A DNA stretch of 16,191 nucleotides from DASYML01 sp036399835 (GCA_036399835.1 DASWMI010000170.1:1-16191); one strand, 5' to 3'; positions 1-7,259 are shown, counted from the first letter of the stretch. The notes: generated from the sequence alone by a model not told the origin. Translations and numbers: made by a program.

Positions 1-865
1 CAGTCAGCTCGTCGAAGAGATTTACACCCGTGTCGAATGCGGCCTCTGCGCCGCGCATAATCGGCACGGCAATGCACCTGCAATTCGGATGACTGTCCAG
101 CGTCTCAGTCACCTTGTGAACCGTCCCGTGCATGGCCCAGCAGAGCGCACACGTTCGCTCAGTGAGCGCCGACATCCAGACCCAGCCGGTTATCCCTTCC
201 CTGTTCGCCTCGAAGAGCCTGCGCGCGCTCTCGCGGTAAGCATTGACCTGCTCCGTGCGCGCGATGGTCAGCGCGTGAGTCAACTCCTGCCCTAAAGCCT
301 CTCTCACGCGCACCGAGAGCTGCTGCGGCGTCTGCTCAAGAGAGATGCTGCTGATGACGACCCTGCGCACGCGCACCTGCGCTAACTGGCTGAGGGAATC
401 GAGGAGGCGCTTGAGCGGCGCGCCGTCGGCGGCACGTCCGGCCAGGTCCTGCACGGCAAATTGCGGCAGCCGCGCGAGGGCCTGAGCCGGACGCGGGAAG
501 CGCATCAGGCCAGCGGCAATGACGAGGCCGATACCGGCCAGCTTGAGCACATGGTCCTGCGCCATCTCGACCGCGTCTGACTGCGTCCTTGTGATGACAT
601 CTTCAGCATAGGTCGAGAAAGAATTGATGTGATATTCGACGAGGCGCAGCAGCGTGGCAAGGCGGTCCCTGCGCATGAGCCAGGCGACGGTGATAGCGTC
701 TCCGCGCAGGCGCGCGTCGGCCATCTCTTTCTTCAGTTCATCGAGCTGCACCTGAATTCGGCGATAGGCTTCACCATAGGCCTGGACCAGGTCTTCAGCC
801 GCAGCGGCATCAAGCCTGATGAGTTCCTTCTGAAGCGCCTTGGCTTGTTTGAAGAGAGAAAGCAT
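1..865 (-). CDS. Phage head morphogenesis protein, SPP1 gp7 / Mu F-like (partial)
   Basis: The frame is open from an ATG at 865 to the window edge (at least 288 residues), so the C-terminus is missing. I translated it from the reverse strand. The N-terminal third is Ala/Leu/Glu-rich and helical. Near residues 240-265 is the segment ERTCALCWAMHGT followed by DSHPNCRC. A Cys-x2-Cys pair, a His-Gly and a terminal H-P-N-C-R-C is the hallmark of the Mu gpF / SPP1 gp7 family, minor head proteins involved in procapsid assembly or DNA ejection. The ATG overlaps the stop of the upstream 65-aa gene by one base (TAATG) and there is no good Shine-Dalgarno sequence, so translation is probably coupled. Position right after a portal gene is the usual place for this family. 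The family call is strong; the exact role is inferred. Confidence 0.88.
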   Translation of the reverse strand, partial: MLSLFKQAKALQKELIRLDAAAAEDLVQAYGEAYRRIQVQLDELKKEMADARLRGDAITVAWLMRRDRLATLLRLVEYHINSFSTYAEDVITRTQSDAVEMAQDHVLKLAGIGLVIAAGLMRFPRPAQALARLPQFAVQDLAGRAADGAPLKRLLDSLSQLAQVRVRRVVISSISLEQTPQQLSVRVREALGQELTHALTIARTEQVNAYRESARRLFEANREGITGWVWMSALTERTCALCWAMHGTVHKVTETLDSHPNCRCIAVPIMRGAEAAFDTGVNLFDELT

Positions 866-1062
866 TAAAGGATTTGCTGGGCTATCTCATCAGGCGTCAT
901 CAGTGGAACGCCCTTGAGTTCTATGGTGACGAGCGGAACTCCATCCGACAGCCTCTTTTCCCACTGCCATCGAAGGCTGGTTACACCCTCGATTTCATTG
1001 CCAGATTCATCAACCAGCTTCGTTCCGGCGCTCGTACCGTCGGATATTATCTTGAGCTTCAT
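865..1062 (-). CDS. Small unknown protein between portal and head morphogenesis genes
   Basis: A 65-residue protein, MKLKIISDGTSAGTKLVDES at its start, with alternating hydrophobic and polar residues that suggest a small beta-rich fold, and a helical tail (MTPDEIAQQIL). I do not recognise a named domain. The start overlaps the portal stop by four bases (ATGA) and is preceded by GGGAG at a 7-nt spacing, so it is well supported as a gene. It is sandwiched between portal and head morphogenesis genes, where many phages carry a short conserved reading frame. A structural or assembly accessory role is only inferred from position. Confidence 0.8.
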   Translation of the reverse strand: MKLKIISDGTSAGTKLVDESGNEIEGVTSLRWQWEKRLSDGVPLVTIELKGVPLMTPDEIAQQIL

Positions 1063-2555
1063 TGGTCTGCTCCCGCTCCACTTTCAGCACCCGCGCCCTT
1101 GTCGAATTGCTTCAGTAATCCTGCGCCCAGATTCTTCGCCTGGTCTTTCAGCCTCTGCTCCTCTATCTTTGCGTCAAACGTATCGGGGAGAGCGTCCGAG
1201 TTTTGCATGATCTCCCAGAGCGTCAGGTGTGAGAGCTGATCCTGCGCGGCCATGCTGCTGTAAGTCGCGATCTGCGCCTGCGTAAGACGCATGCTCTTCA
1301 GGTGTGTTCCCATGCTGACCGAGCCGCCCTTATCTTCTCCGAGGCCCAGATATTGCGCATGAAAGCTCATGCATTGCTCAAGCATGTCGCTGAAGGAGCG
1401 GGCCATCGTCTCAAGCTCGGATGACTCCTGCGTGAAATCTATAATCGTTTCTGCGGCTGTGGCTTCAACCTGGGGCTGCCCGGCGATGATGGAGAGGCCG
1501 AGCGCAGCCATCTCGCCGCGCAGGTCCTGAAGGTCGAGACGCGCGGCTTCCAGTGAATTACCGGCAGGCTCCATGTAGAAAGCATCGCCATCCGCCGGCA
1601 CCCTGATGCCGAGTCCGGAGCCGACCTCAACCTTTTTAATGTGCTCTTCGAGTCCCTTGAATATGGGGATCGGAAAATTGCACTTGTGCAGATTCTGATC
1701 GCGGTCCGACTTTTTCTGGTAGTAGCTGATATTGAGGAGCGCAAGGTCAAGAAGCGGCGGCTGGCTTTGAAGAAAGCCCGTCCTCTTGCCATAGGCGACG
1801 GCGACCGGAATGCGAGAGAAGCCCGCGACCGTTCCCTCGTCTATGATTGGGAAAACGTCCTCTCCGTTTAACCCCTTTTGCTTCTCTTTGAGTTCCCAGA
1901 CGACCATGTGTTTCAGCTCACGGCTTACAGCATCCATGTAAGGGATGAGCCTGAAGGTGCGATAGCGCATGACTGTCGTTTCGCCGTATTCGCCCGTCTC
2001 GACGTTCGTCTCTTCCTCGAAAGTAATCTGGCCGATGACCTTTTCCCCGTCGATGGTCAGGCTCCGAAAGTTGACGGCCTGGTCTGCGGTGTACTTAACC
2101 CAGTAGGGACGGCGGCCAGCCTTTATCTCATCTTCGAGCGTCGCGCCTGCCTCAAGAGCCTTCTGCATATCAACGAGCACAAGGACATGACCATCGAAGA
2201 GATCATTAAAAGCTTCCTTCGAGAACACGTCCAGATGAGAGCCTGCCAGATCGATGTTCTCGGCGTGACGTTTGATCGCGGCGGGCACGTCATCATTCAG
2301 GACTGGATTCTTTTTGAAGACCATGCCGACGAGGCCCTGCACAGTGCGCGCGTAGGCGTTGAAAAGCGTAGCCGCCTCACGCCTGCTCTTATAATCATCA
2401 TTGTGTTCAGCGGGAAACTGCGGCAGATAGGCATTGCCCAGATCGCGCAGGTGGAGCGCCGTCTTCGACACGTCCCTGACAATCCTCCACGCGCGCGACA
2501 TCGCGACATATGCCTTGCATCTATAATTCGGTTTGTTACTCTCGTTATTAGCCAT
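1059..2555 (-). CDS. Phage portal protein (DUF4055-like)
   Basis: A 498-residue protein beginning MANNESNKPNYRCKAYVAMS. The ATG at 2555 is chosen over the TTG six bases upstream because AGGA lies 7 nt before it and it starts two bases after the terminase stop. The length, the early run RDVSKTALHLRDLGNAYLPQ, the region around TVQGLVGMVFKKNP, and the helical core with LLDLALLNISYYQKKSDRDQ match the DUF4055 class of portal proteins as I know it. Portals form the dodecameric ring at one capsid vertex through which DNA is pumped and to which the terminase docks. The C-terminal 30 residues are Gly/Ala-rich (GAGAESGAGADQ) and probably disordered. It lies directly downstream of the large terminase gene, the canonical order. 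Confidence 0.9.
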   Translation of the reverse strand: MANNESNKPNYRCKAYVAMSRAWRIVRDVSKTALHLRDLGNAYLPQFPAEHNDDYKSRREAATLFNAYARTVQGLVGMVFKKNPVLNDDVPAAIKRHAENIDLAGSHLDVFSKEAFNDLFDGHVLVLVDMQKALEAGATLEDEIKAGRRPYWVKYTADQAVNFRSLTIDGEKVIGQITFEEETNVETGEYGETTVMRYRTFRLIPYMDAVSRELKHMVVWELKEKQKGLNGEDVFPIIDEGTVAGFSRIPVAVAYGKRTGFLQSQPPLLDLALLNISYYQKKSDRDQNLHKCNFPIPIFKGLEEHIKKVEVGSGLGIRVPADGDAFYMEPAGNSLEAARLDLQDLRGEMAALGLSIIAGQPQVEATAAETIIDFTQESSELETMARSFSDMLEQCMSFHAQYLGLGEDKGGSVSMGTHLKSMRLTQAQIATYSSMAAQDQLSHLTLWEIMQNSDALPDTFDAKIEEQRLKDQAKNLGAGLLKQFDKGAGAESGAGADQ

Positions 2556-2557
2556 GG

Positions 2558-4264
2558 TCAAATCCTGAATTCAACGGTTCCCACTTCCCTCGTTTTGAAT
2601 AGAAAATCGGGAGCGACACAAAGCACAAAGCCGTCGCCATCGTCGGGGGAGCGCTGTTTGCGCTTACGAAATTTCTCTTTCTCTTCTAAGATTTTGCAGT
2701 CTTTGCCCTGCTTGTTGCGCCACTCGTACATACGCTCACAAAGGTCTTCTTCAAGCGCTGGCGGCGGAGAGACGACCTTGAGCGTCTTCAGGGACTCAGC
2801 CGCCTCGCCGTACATCTCCGTCACGATGTTGTAGTAGTCGTTGTCATAGGAGCCACCGCCGAAGTGAACCTCATACACTTTGTAATCAGGGAAGGACCTG
2901 ATGAGCACATCGTCGCGCTTGAGACCGCCGATAACTTCGCTGCCATAGCCTGCATCAACGCGAATATGCAGACTCGTCACGCCCTTTGCTTTAAGCTTCA
3001 GGGCTGCGCCACGAATGGCTGCCACATAATCCGGGCCTTCCATTTGCAATAACTCGCGTTCACGCCAGACCTGCCCATCCCATCTGAAATAGATTGTCCC
3101 TGCGTCGGAGCCGAACCGCGCCGCATCAACACCAACACGCGCTTTTGTCTCGTCACCAGGAGCAGCCTCACGCTTAATGGCCGCTTCATAGCGCCCGACG
3201 GGAATCAAGGTTCTATCTGACGAATTCGGCGGCGTGATGCCGAGCACGTCCGTCATGAAGCGTGAGTTGGGCTTGAAGACAGTTCCAGGCGGGCAGGCCT
3301 GGCCGGCGACATTGACATCGTAAGGAAGCTCGAAGGTGAAATCGTCTTCGGAATGCTCTTCGACAATCGTGCAATCGGTCTCAAGCTTCTTCTCGACGAA
3401 ATCACGCTTGACCGCGCCTGGAATGACCTCTTTTCCGGCCACCACGTTCGGATGAAAGAGCGTCGAGACGCGGAAGGATTGAACGTAGGAGCGCGCCTTA
3501 CAGCGGTGGAACATTGAAGCGCGGGATTTGGGGTTGGCGAACATGACGACGAGTGAGTTGCCGCCCGAAGTCATCGAGACAATGGAATCGAAAACGGTGT
3601 CGGAGATGCCGTCTGCCTCATCGAGAATAAAGAGCTGGAAGGCTTCATGCTTGCCTTTGAGTCGCTCTTCGCCTTTGCCAAGTCCCTCGCTGACCGTGCG
3701 GTGTGCAGCGAAATGCTTGGCCGAGACCTTGATCTCTTTTTCGAGGATGCGTCCAGGCAGACCCTTGTTCTCGCGGTCGCCGCGTATCTCTGACCAGATA
3801 GCGAACCGCGCCTGGTCGCCGCCGGGCGCGAAGGTGAAGATGGCCGAAGGTGTGAAGCAGTCAAGGAACCAATTGAGAATGCCGGAGGCGCTCTTGGTCT
3901 TGCCGATGCCGTTGCCGGATTCGACCCTGATCCAGTTCTGAATGACCTGGCCGGGCTGCCAGCAGGTCAATTCTTCTTCTGATAGCTCGCCCTTATCGAA
4001 CTTGTCCTTCTCTTCCTGCTGGAGCATGACACGCGCGCAGGCTTCGAGGATTTGGACCTGTCCGGGATGCTCGGCGTCCATGCCGGACCAGGGCTTCCAG
4101 CGCAAAAACTTTTCGATATATTCGCCGGGTTTGAACCTGTAGGGGAGAAATCGGTCTGACTGCGGGGCTGGTCCATAGACCTTGAGGGCAAGCTGCGCGG
4201 CCTCCGCCTGCTGCTCAGGCGGTAACTGCTTTATGCGTGCATAGACTTCCTCACGAGTGAGCAT
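2558..4264 (-). CDS. terL: Terminase large subunit (ATPase and nuclease)
   Basis: A 568-residue protein starting MLTREEVYARIKQL. The frame is open 22 codons further upstream, but that segment overlaps the small subunit heavily, and the MLTREE start leaves a 14-bp overlap. The Walker A motif GNGIGKT is at residues 117-123 and the Walker B-like FILDEAD at 212-218, defining the N-terminal packaging ATPase. The C-terminal half has acidic sites expected of an RNase H-like nuclease: VGVDAARFGSD (D380) and IRVDAGYGSE (D437). The enzyme cuts concatemeric DNA and drives it through the portal. It follows the small subunit and precedes the portal. No strong ribosome binding site is visible before the start, consistent with coupling to the upstream gene. 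Confidence 0.95.
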   Translation of the reverse strand: MLTREEVYARIKQLPPEQQAEAAQLALKVYGPAPQSDRFLPYRFKPGEYIEKFLRWKPWSGMDAEHPGQVQILEACARVMLQQEEKDKFDKGELSEEELTCWQPGQVIQNWIRVESGNGIGKTKSASGILNWFLDCFTPSAIFTFAPGGDQARFAIWSEIRGDRENKGLPGRILEKEIKVSAKHFAAHRTVSEGLGKGEERLKGKHEAFQLFILDEADGISDTVFDSIVSMTSGGNSLVVMFANPKSRASMFHRCKARSYVQSFRVSTLFHPNVVAGKEVIPGAVKRDFVEKKLETDCTIVEEHSEDDFTFELPYDVNVAGQACPPGTVFKPNSRFMTDVLGITPPNSSDRTLIPVGRYEAAIKREAAPGDETKARVGVDAARFGSDAGTIYFRWDGQVWRERELLQMEGPDYVAAIRGAALKLKAKGVTSLHIRVDAGYGSEVIGGLKRDDVLIRSFPDYKVYEVHFGGGSYDNDYYNIVTEMYGEAAESLKTLKVVSPPPALEEDLCERMYEWRNKQGKDCKILEEKEKFRKRKQRSPDDGDGFVLCVAPDFLFKTREVGTVEFRI

Positions 4265-4772
4265 TATCAGGAACAGGCAACTCGTCAGGAGACACACCCA
4301 GAAGCGCGGCCAGGGCCTCATTTGCATCAACCTTCACATCAACTTTCTGGCGACGGTCGCCCATCTCTTTCGCGATGTCGTCGAGGACGCCCCGAAACTG
4401 CTGCAATTCGCCCCCGTTGAAAGACTGGAAATCAACGATCTGCTGGAAATCGCCCGAGCCGACGGCTTTTACATCGTCGAGCCACAATCGGCCATCTTCA
4501 AGTAGGTCCTTTTCCAAAGCCTCTGCGAGCTTGTTCAGCGACTCGACGCGCTTTTCCTTACGCGCAAAGCCTACTTTGAGCGCGCTCTGCTCGGACTCCT
4601 TCTTGATCTCCTCGACATCTACGCCCCGCGTCTTGCGATAGTGGCCCACCTGCTGACGCGAAACGCTGTAAGGAGGCTTGAACTTACTTGCGCGCTGGTT
4701 GATCTCGTCGCTTTCGAGGCCCTCTGAGATCAATGCGAGCAGGTGCTCTTTTTGGCGTTTGTTCAGTTTCAT
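4251..4772 (-). CDS. terS: Terminase small subunit-like DNA-binding protein
   Basis: A 173-residue protein starting MKLNKRQKEHLLALISEGLE. A TTG nine codons upstream extends the frame, but the ATG is more plausible. The N-terminal 50 residues contain a helix-turn-helix pattern (SDEINQRASKF...YSVSRQQVGHYRKTR) of the kind found in small terminase subunits. The middle (residues about 60-130) is charged and helical and could form the oligomerisation region, and the C-terminus (EALAALLGVSPDELPVPDN) is acidic. It overlaps the large terminase start by 14 bp. Small subunits recognise the packaging site and stimulate the large subunit. The assignment rests on size, N-terminal helix-turn-helix and position, not on a signature motif. 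Confidence 0.8.
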   Translation of the reverse strand: MKLNKRQKEHLLALISEGLESDEINQRASKFKPPYSVSRQQVGHYRKTRGVDVEEIKKESEQSALKVGFARKEKRVESLNKLAEALEKDLLEDGRLWLDDVKAVGSGDFQQIVDFQSFNGGELQQFRGVLDDIAKEMGDRRQKVDVKVDANEALAALLGVSPDELPVPDNAHS

Positions 4773-4980
4773 CGCTTTGTTGTTCAGGTTGCGCGTCAAC
4801 GAACCTGATGGTTACTTCAAGGAGACGGGCGCGCCCGTGATGGGCAATCAGAAGGGCCGCGTCGGCTTCGCTGGCCGGGAGGTCAAGCTTGATGCGCGCG
4901 CCGTCGCCTCTACCGCCTGAGAAAGTGACGGCGCTCTGAATCGGCGGCAGAGAGGCTAAGAACTTGATCTCGTCAGCCAT
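4684..4980 (-). CDS. Small unknown protein overlapping the terminase small subunit
   Basis: A 98-residue protein starting MADEIKFLASLPPIQSAVTF. Residues 1-65 read like a compact beta-rich domain (SGGRGDGARIKLDLP...ARLLEVTIRFVDAQ). The last 30 residues are Arg/Gln/Pro-rich, a composition expected where one frame is forced by another. The ATG overlaps the stop of the preceding 126-aa gene by 8 bp. Its 3' end overlaps the terminase small subunit by 89 bp in another frame, which is unusually long for this window. I know of similar short beta-rich phage proteins but cannot name the family. The 5' part looks like real coding sequence; the exact relationship with the overlapping gene is uncertain. 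Confidence 0.68.
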   Translation of the reverse strand: MADEIKFLASLPPIQSAVTFSGGRGDGARIKLDLPASEADAALLIAHHGRARLLEVTIRFVDAQPEQQSDETEQTPKRAPARIDLRGPRKRRDQPARK

Positions 4981-5353
4981 GAGTCTCTGCGGCCTGCTTG
5001 CGGGCCTGCTGGCGGAGTCTCTTTGCCACACGCCCGTTCACTTTCGGCTCTCTGCGCACTGCCGTAACGCCATACTTAACTGCTCCGCCGGGCTGTTCCT
5101 GATCGCAGCGGTGTGCATAAACGCCATAGCGGCCACAGACCGCCGACGGACGATTCGCCTGCTCCTGCTGCTTCCTGAATTCCTCGTGGCGCAAGTTGCA
5201 CTCGGCCTGCGCGCGCACAGTACCGGGATGCTCACAGGCTTTGTGATAGCCCGCCTCGACCGTTCCGCTCGCTATCAGGTCGGTCAGCAGCTCCAGCGTC
5301 TTCTCGCGTACCGCTTGCTCTGTGGTCAATCCAACTGTTTTCGCTTCACTCAT
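4973..5353 (-). CDS. Unknown phage protein, 126 aa
   Basis: Begins MSEAKTVGLTTEQAVREKTL. The N-terminal 40 residues predict as helix; the middle contains His/Cys residues (YHKACEHPGTVRAQAECNLRH) that could bind metal but form no recognised motif; the C-terminus is strongly basic (KVNGRVAKRLRQQARKQAAE), suggesting contact with nucleic acid. AAAGG lies 7 nt upstream of the ATG. It overlaps the 49-aa gene before it and the 98-aa gene after it by 8 bp each, so it is part of one transcription unit leading into the terminase genes. No function can be assigned; a packaging-associated accessory role is possible from position only. Confidence 0.6.
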   Translation of the reverse strand: MSEAKTVGLTTEQAVREKTLELLTDLIASGTVEAGYHKACEHPGTVRAQAECNLRHEEFRKQQEQANRPSAVCGRYGVYAHRCDQEQPGGAVKYGVTAVRREPKVNGRVAKRLRQQARKQAAETHG

Positions 5354-5495
5354 CCTTCAGCCTTTCATTTGTTACTCGCGTCCACCTGCTTCTCACGCCG
5401 CCCGGATTCCTGTTGAACGCAAAGTCGTAATGCGCGAGCCGCATGAACACGCGCATGGCGACTGCTTCTGAAATTCTTGCCAAAAGTCCCATCAT
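5346..5495 (-). CDS. Small basic protein, 49 aa, behind the repeated hairpin
   Basis: I translated this by hand from the minus strand: ATG at 5495 (followed immediately by a second ATG), GLLARISEAVAMRVFMRLAH, ending TNERLKDE and TGA. A GAGG ribosome binding site lies 6 nt before the first ATG, and the frame ends by overlapping the next start by 8 bp, both typical of a real gene. The protein has an amphipathic N-terminal helix and a basic centre (RNPGGVRSRWTR). It sits directly after stem-loop copy 1 (5506-5529), whose 3' arm ends about 6 nt from the ribosome binding site, so its translation could be influenced by that structure. Function unknown. Confidence 0.55.
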   Translation of the reverse strand: MMGLLARISEAVAMRVFMRLAHYDFAFNRNPGGVRSRWTRVTNERLKDE

Positions 5496-5505
5496 GCATA
5501 ACCTC

Positions 5506-5529
5506 ATCTGGCAACGGCTGCCAGATAGC
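5506..5529 (-). promoter_or_regulatory. Repeated stem-loop, copy 1
   Basis: A perfect 8-bp inverted repeat, ATCTGGCA / TGCCAGAT, separated by a 5-nt loop. A 24-base block including it recurs at 11167-11190 with 23 of 24 identities. On the transcribed strand it is followed within a few bases by GAGG and an ATG. It has no T-tract, so it does not look like an intrinsic terminator. A translational operator, RNA-processing site or protein-binding site is more likely, but this is inference. Confidence 0.6.
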
Positions 5530-5553
5530 CCATAGCGTCAAAGAGCGTCCAAA

Positions 5554-5673
5554 TCAGCTCAGCAAGTAAAAGAGGCCAGCAACCAGTGCGCAGCCGAACA
5601 TGAAGCCCACAATGACCAGCGTCACCATGCAGCCGAGAATGCAGCCGCTGCTGGGACCCATCTGTCCGACCAT
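5554..5673 (-). CDS. Tiny single-span membrane protein, 39 aa
   Basis: Read by hand from an ATG at 5673: MVGQMGPSSGCILGCMVTLV then IVGFMFGCALVAGLFYLLS and TGA. The ATG shares one base with the stop of the HD-GYP gene (TAATG) and a strong GAGAGGG ribosome binding site lies 5 nt upstream, which makes this a convincing gene despite its size. Residues 11-38 form one long hydrophobic helix containing three Cys and several Gly residues, with almost no charge. It follows the HD-GYP enzyme directly. A small holin-like or membrane-signalling role is possible, but no family is recognised. Confidence 0.65.
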   Translation of the reverse strand: MVGQMGPSSGCILGCMVTLVIVGFMFGCALVAGLFYLLS

Positions 5674-6263
5674 TAAAACCCTCTCGCTATCTGCGTTAGT
5701 TGTTCCTGGCTGATTAACAGGAACACCCTGACCACATCAGAATCGAATTGGCTCCCGCTCCCGCGCTGAATCTCTGCGACCGCCGCTTCATGGCTCCTGC
5801 CCGCGCGATAGCAGCGGTTATTTGTCATGGCATCGTAGGCATCGGCCACGGCTACAATGCGCGCCAGCAAACCGATCTCCGTGCCCTTGAGGCCTCTCGG
5901 ATAACCCAGGCCATCCCAGCGCTCGTGATGCTGGCGAACGCAAGCCGTCACGAGTTCGGGCATCTTCAGCTCTTCGAGCATCTCTGCGCCGCAACAGGCA
6001 TGCTCTTTCATGTGCATGCGCTCAATTGGCGTGTGCGAGCCTTCCTTTTTGAGCACGGCCTCTTTCGTCGAAATCTTGCCGATGTCATGCAGGAGGGCGC
6101 CGAAGCTGAGGGCAGTCATGAGATAAGGCTCAAGGCGCAGCCTCTGCCCCAAAATGACCGAAACACGCGCGACCCTTTTTGAGTGATCGCGCGTGCCTTT
6201 ATCCCTTAGCCCCAGGGCGGCAAGCAGGCCTGCCGTTGCAGATTTAAGTTCAGTTGCCGTCAT
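5673..6263 (-). CDS. Stand-alone HD-GYP domain phosphodiesterase
   Basis: A 196-residue protein that is almost entirely an HD-GYP domain. Visible motifs: H27 in TRDHSKRVARVS; HDIGK at 59-63; MKEHACCGAEML with H88; HHERWDGLGYPRGLKG at 112-127, the defining HHE...GYP signature; ARIVAVADAYDAMT at 134-147. All metal-binding His/Asp positions expected of an active enzyme appear present. HD-GYP enzymes hydrolyse cyclic di-GMP to pGpG or GMP, and some act on 3'3'-cGAMP. There is no receiver, sensor or membrane domain, so it should be a soluble, unregulated enzyme. It overlaps the upstream membrane-protein gene by an ATGA. A cyclic-dinucleotide hydrolase within a phage gene cluster could change host signalling or blunt a CBASS-type defence; that is inference, and the substrate is unknown. 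Confidence 0.9.
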   Translation of the reverse strand: MTATELKSATAGLLAALGLRDKGTRDHSKRVARVSVILGQRLRLEPYLMTALSFGALLHDIGKISTKEAVLKKEGSHTPIERMHMKEHACCGAEMLEELKMPELVTACVRQHHERWDGLGYPRGLKGTEIGLLARIVAVADAYDAMTNNRCYRAGRSHEAAVAEIQRGSGSQFDSDVVRVFLLISQEQLTQIARGF

Positions 6264-6589
6264 CGGCGACGCTGCTCCTGCATCTGGGCATTTCTGATTT
6301 CACGGATGTCAGCTCGCACGTCCTGCATCGCTTCCTTGAAACTCTGGAATTCCGCGCGCGTGATGGTGTGGTCGCGCAGTTCCTTGAATTGCGCGTCCGT
6401 CTCTGTCTTGTTCGTGTCTATCTTCTGCTCGACGGTGACAAGGCGGTCGCTCGTGCGTGTGGCCGTAACATATACAGAGAGAGCGCCGACCAGGGCAGAC
6501 ACCAGCAGGGCCGTTAAGGCTCCCGTGATAATCTGCGAGAGAGAGATAGGAAAGGGGGATTGCTTTGGCGCCGACATTGCCGTGTCCAT
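6260..6589 (-). CDS. Membrane-anchored coiled-coil protein (possible inner-membrane spanin-like)
   Basis: A 109-residue protein. Residues 1-17 are polar, 18-42 form one transmembrane helix (IITGALTALLVSALVGALSV), and 45-109 are a charged, heptad-like coiled coil (VTVEQKIDTNKTETDAQFKE onward) ending EQRRR. AGGGA lies 5-6 nt before the ATG at 6589. An N-terminal anchor followed by a coiled coil is the topology of Rz-type i-spanins, and the gene next upstream encodes a putative lipoprotein, as an o-spanin would. The order (lipoprotein first) and lack of visible endolysin nearby make this tentative. It could instead be a generic phage membrane protein. Confidence 0.68.
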   Translation of the reverse strand: MDTAMSAPKQSPFPISLSQIITGALTALLVSALVGALSVYVTATRTSDRLVTVEQKIDTNKTETDAQFKELRDHTITRAEFQSFKEAMQDVRADIREIRNAQMQEQRRR

Positions 6590-6623
6590 GACTGTCCCTT
6601 TATTGCTTGCCAGTTAACAGTAG

Positions 6624-7097
6624 TCAGTTATTGACTTGCTGGGAGTCCTGCGGCAGCGCAGCCAGAGCGATGCGTAGCGCGCTCGTGCCAATCTTGATAC
6701 GCGAAAGCCACTTGTCGAACTTCTGTCTGCCTCGCTCAGTCTTGAACCTGATTACATTTTGGTCCTCAAGGCGCGAGATGATCCGCACGCTCTCGTCAAT
6801 CGTGGTCTGCAATAGTTCGCGTTTTGCCTGTGGCGAGAGGGATTCGTAGTTGACAAGGGCAAGATTGAAGACGTGAGCCGAAGACTCGAATTCGTACAAG
6901 ACCGCATTGGCTGCCCTGGCGTCTTCGCTCGACATGTCCCCACTTTTGACCAGCTCGCCGGTCGAGCGCTGCGCTTCCTGTGCAACGGCCTCGAAGGTAC
7001 GGCCCGATGTTTGGAGCTGCGAACGACTGCACGTAGCGTTGAATGTGGTCAGGAATACCACGATGAGCGCGAGCGCGCTGAGTAACATTCTTCTCAT
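6624..7097 (-). CDS. Putative lipoprotein or secreted helical protein, 157 aa
   Basis: The start at 7097 (MRRMLLSALALIVVFLTTFN, then ATC) is chosen because GGAGG lies 8 nt upstream. The frame is open for another 40 codons, but that stretch lacks a ribosome binding site. Residues 1-22 form a classic signal peptide (basic start, hydrophobic core) with a Cys at 23. The residue before it is Thr, so the lipobox is imperfect and lipidation is uncertain. The rest is mostly helical (AQRSTGELVKSGDMSSEDAR and so on). It precedes the coiled-coil membrane protein by 34 bp. A lysis or envelope role (o-spanin-like) is inferred from pairing only; it is longer than typical o-spanins. Confidence 0.68.
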   Translation of the reverse strand: MRRMLLSALALIVVFLTTFNATCSRSQLQTSGRTFEAVAQEAQRSTGELVKSGDMSSEDARAANAVLYEFESSAHVFNLALVNYESLSPQAKRELLQTTIDESVRIISRLEDQNVIRFKTERGRQKFDKWLSRIKIGTSALRIALAALPQDSQQVNN

Positions 7098-7259
7098 CTG
7101 AAAATCCTCCAGAGGGGTCAATTCCGAATTGGTGTAGAAAGAAGAGCGCGCCCGAAGGCATACAGGGCGAAATCGGCATCTGCATTCAAGTTTCGTCACG
7201 CTTTGCGGATGCCTCACGCGCGCCCATTCACAGCCTGAAGACTAGAGGAAAGGAGGGAT

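Noticed and set aside
1878..2834. Long plus-strand open frame (318 codons)
   Set aside because: It lies antisense to the portal and terminase genes, whose minus-strand products have clear family features; the translated protein has no recognisable domain and no ribosome binding site pattern.
6624..7217. Longer start of the lipoprotein-like gene
   Set aside because: The extra 40 residues are Arg/Cys-rich, lack a ribosome binding site and would bury the signal peptide internally.
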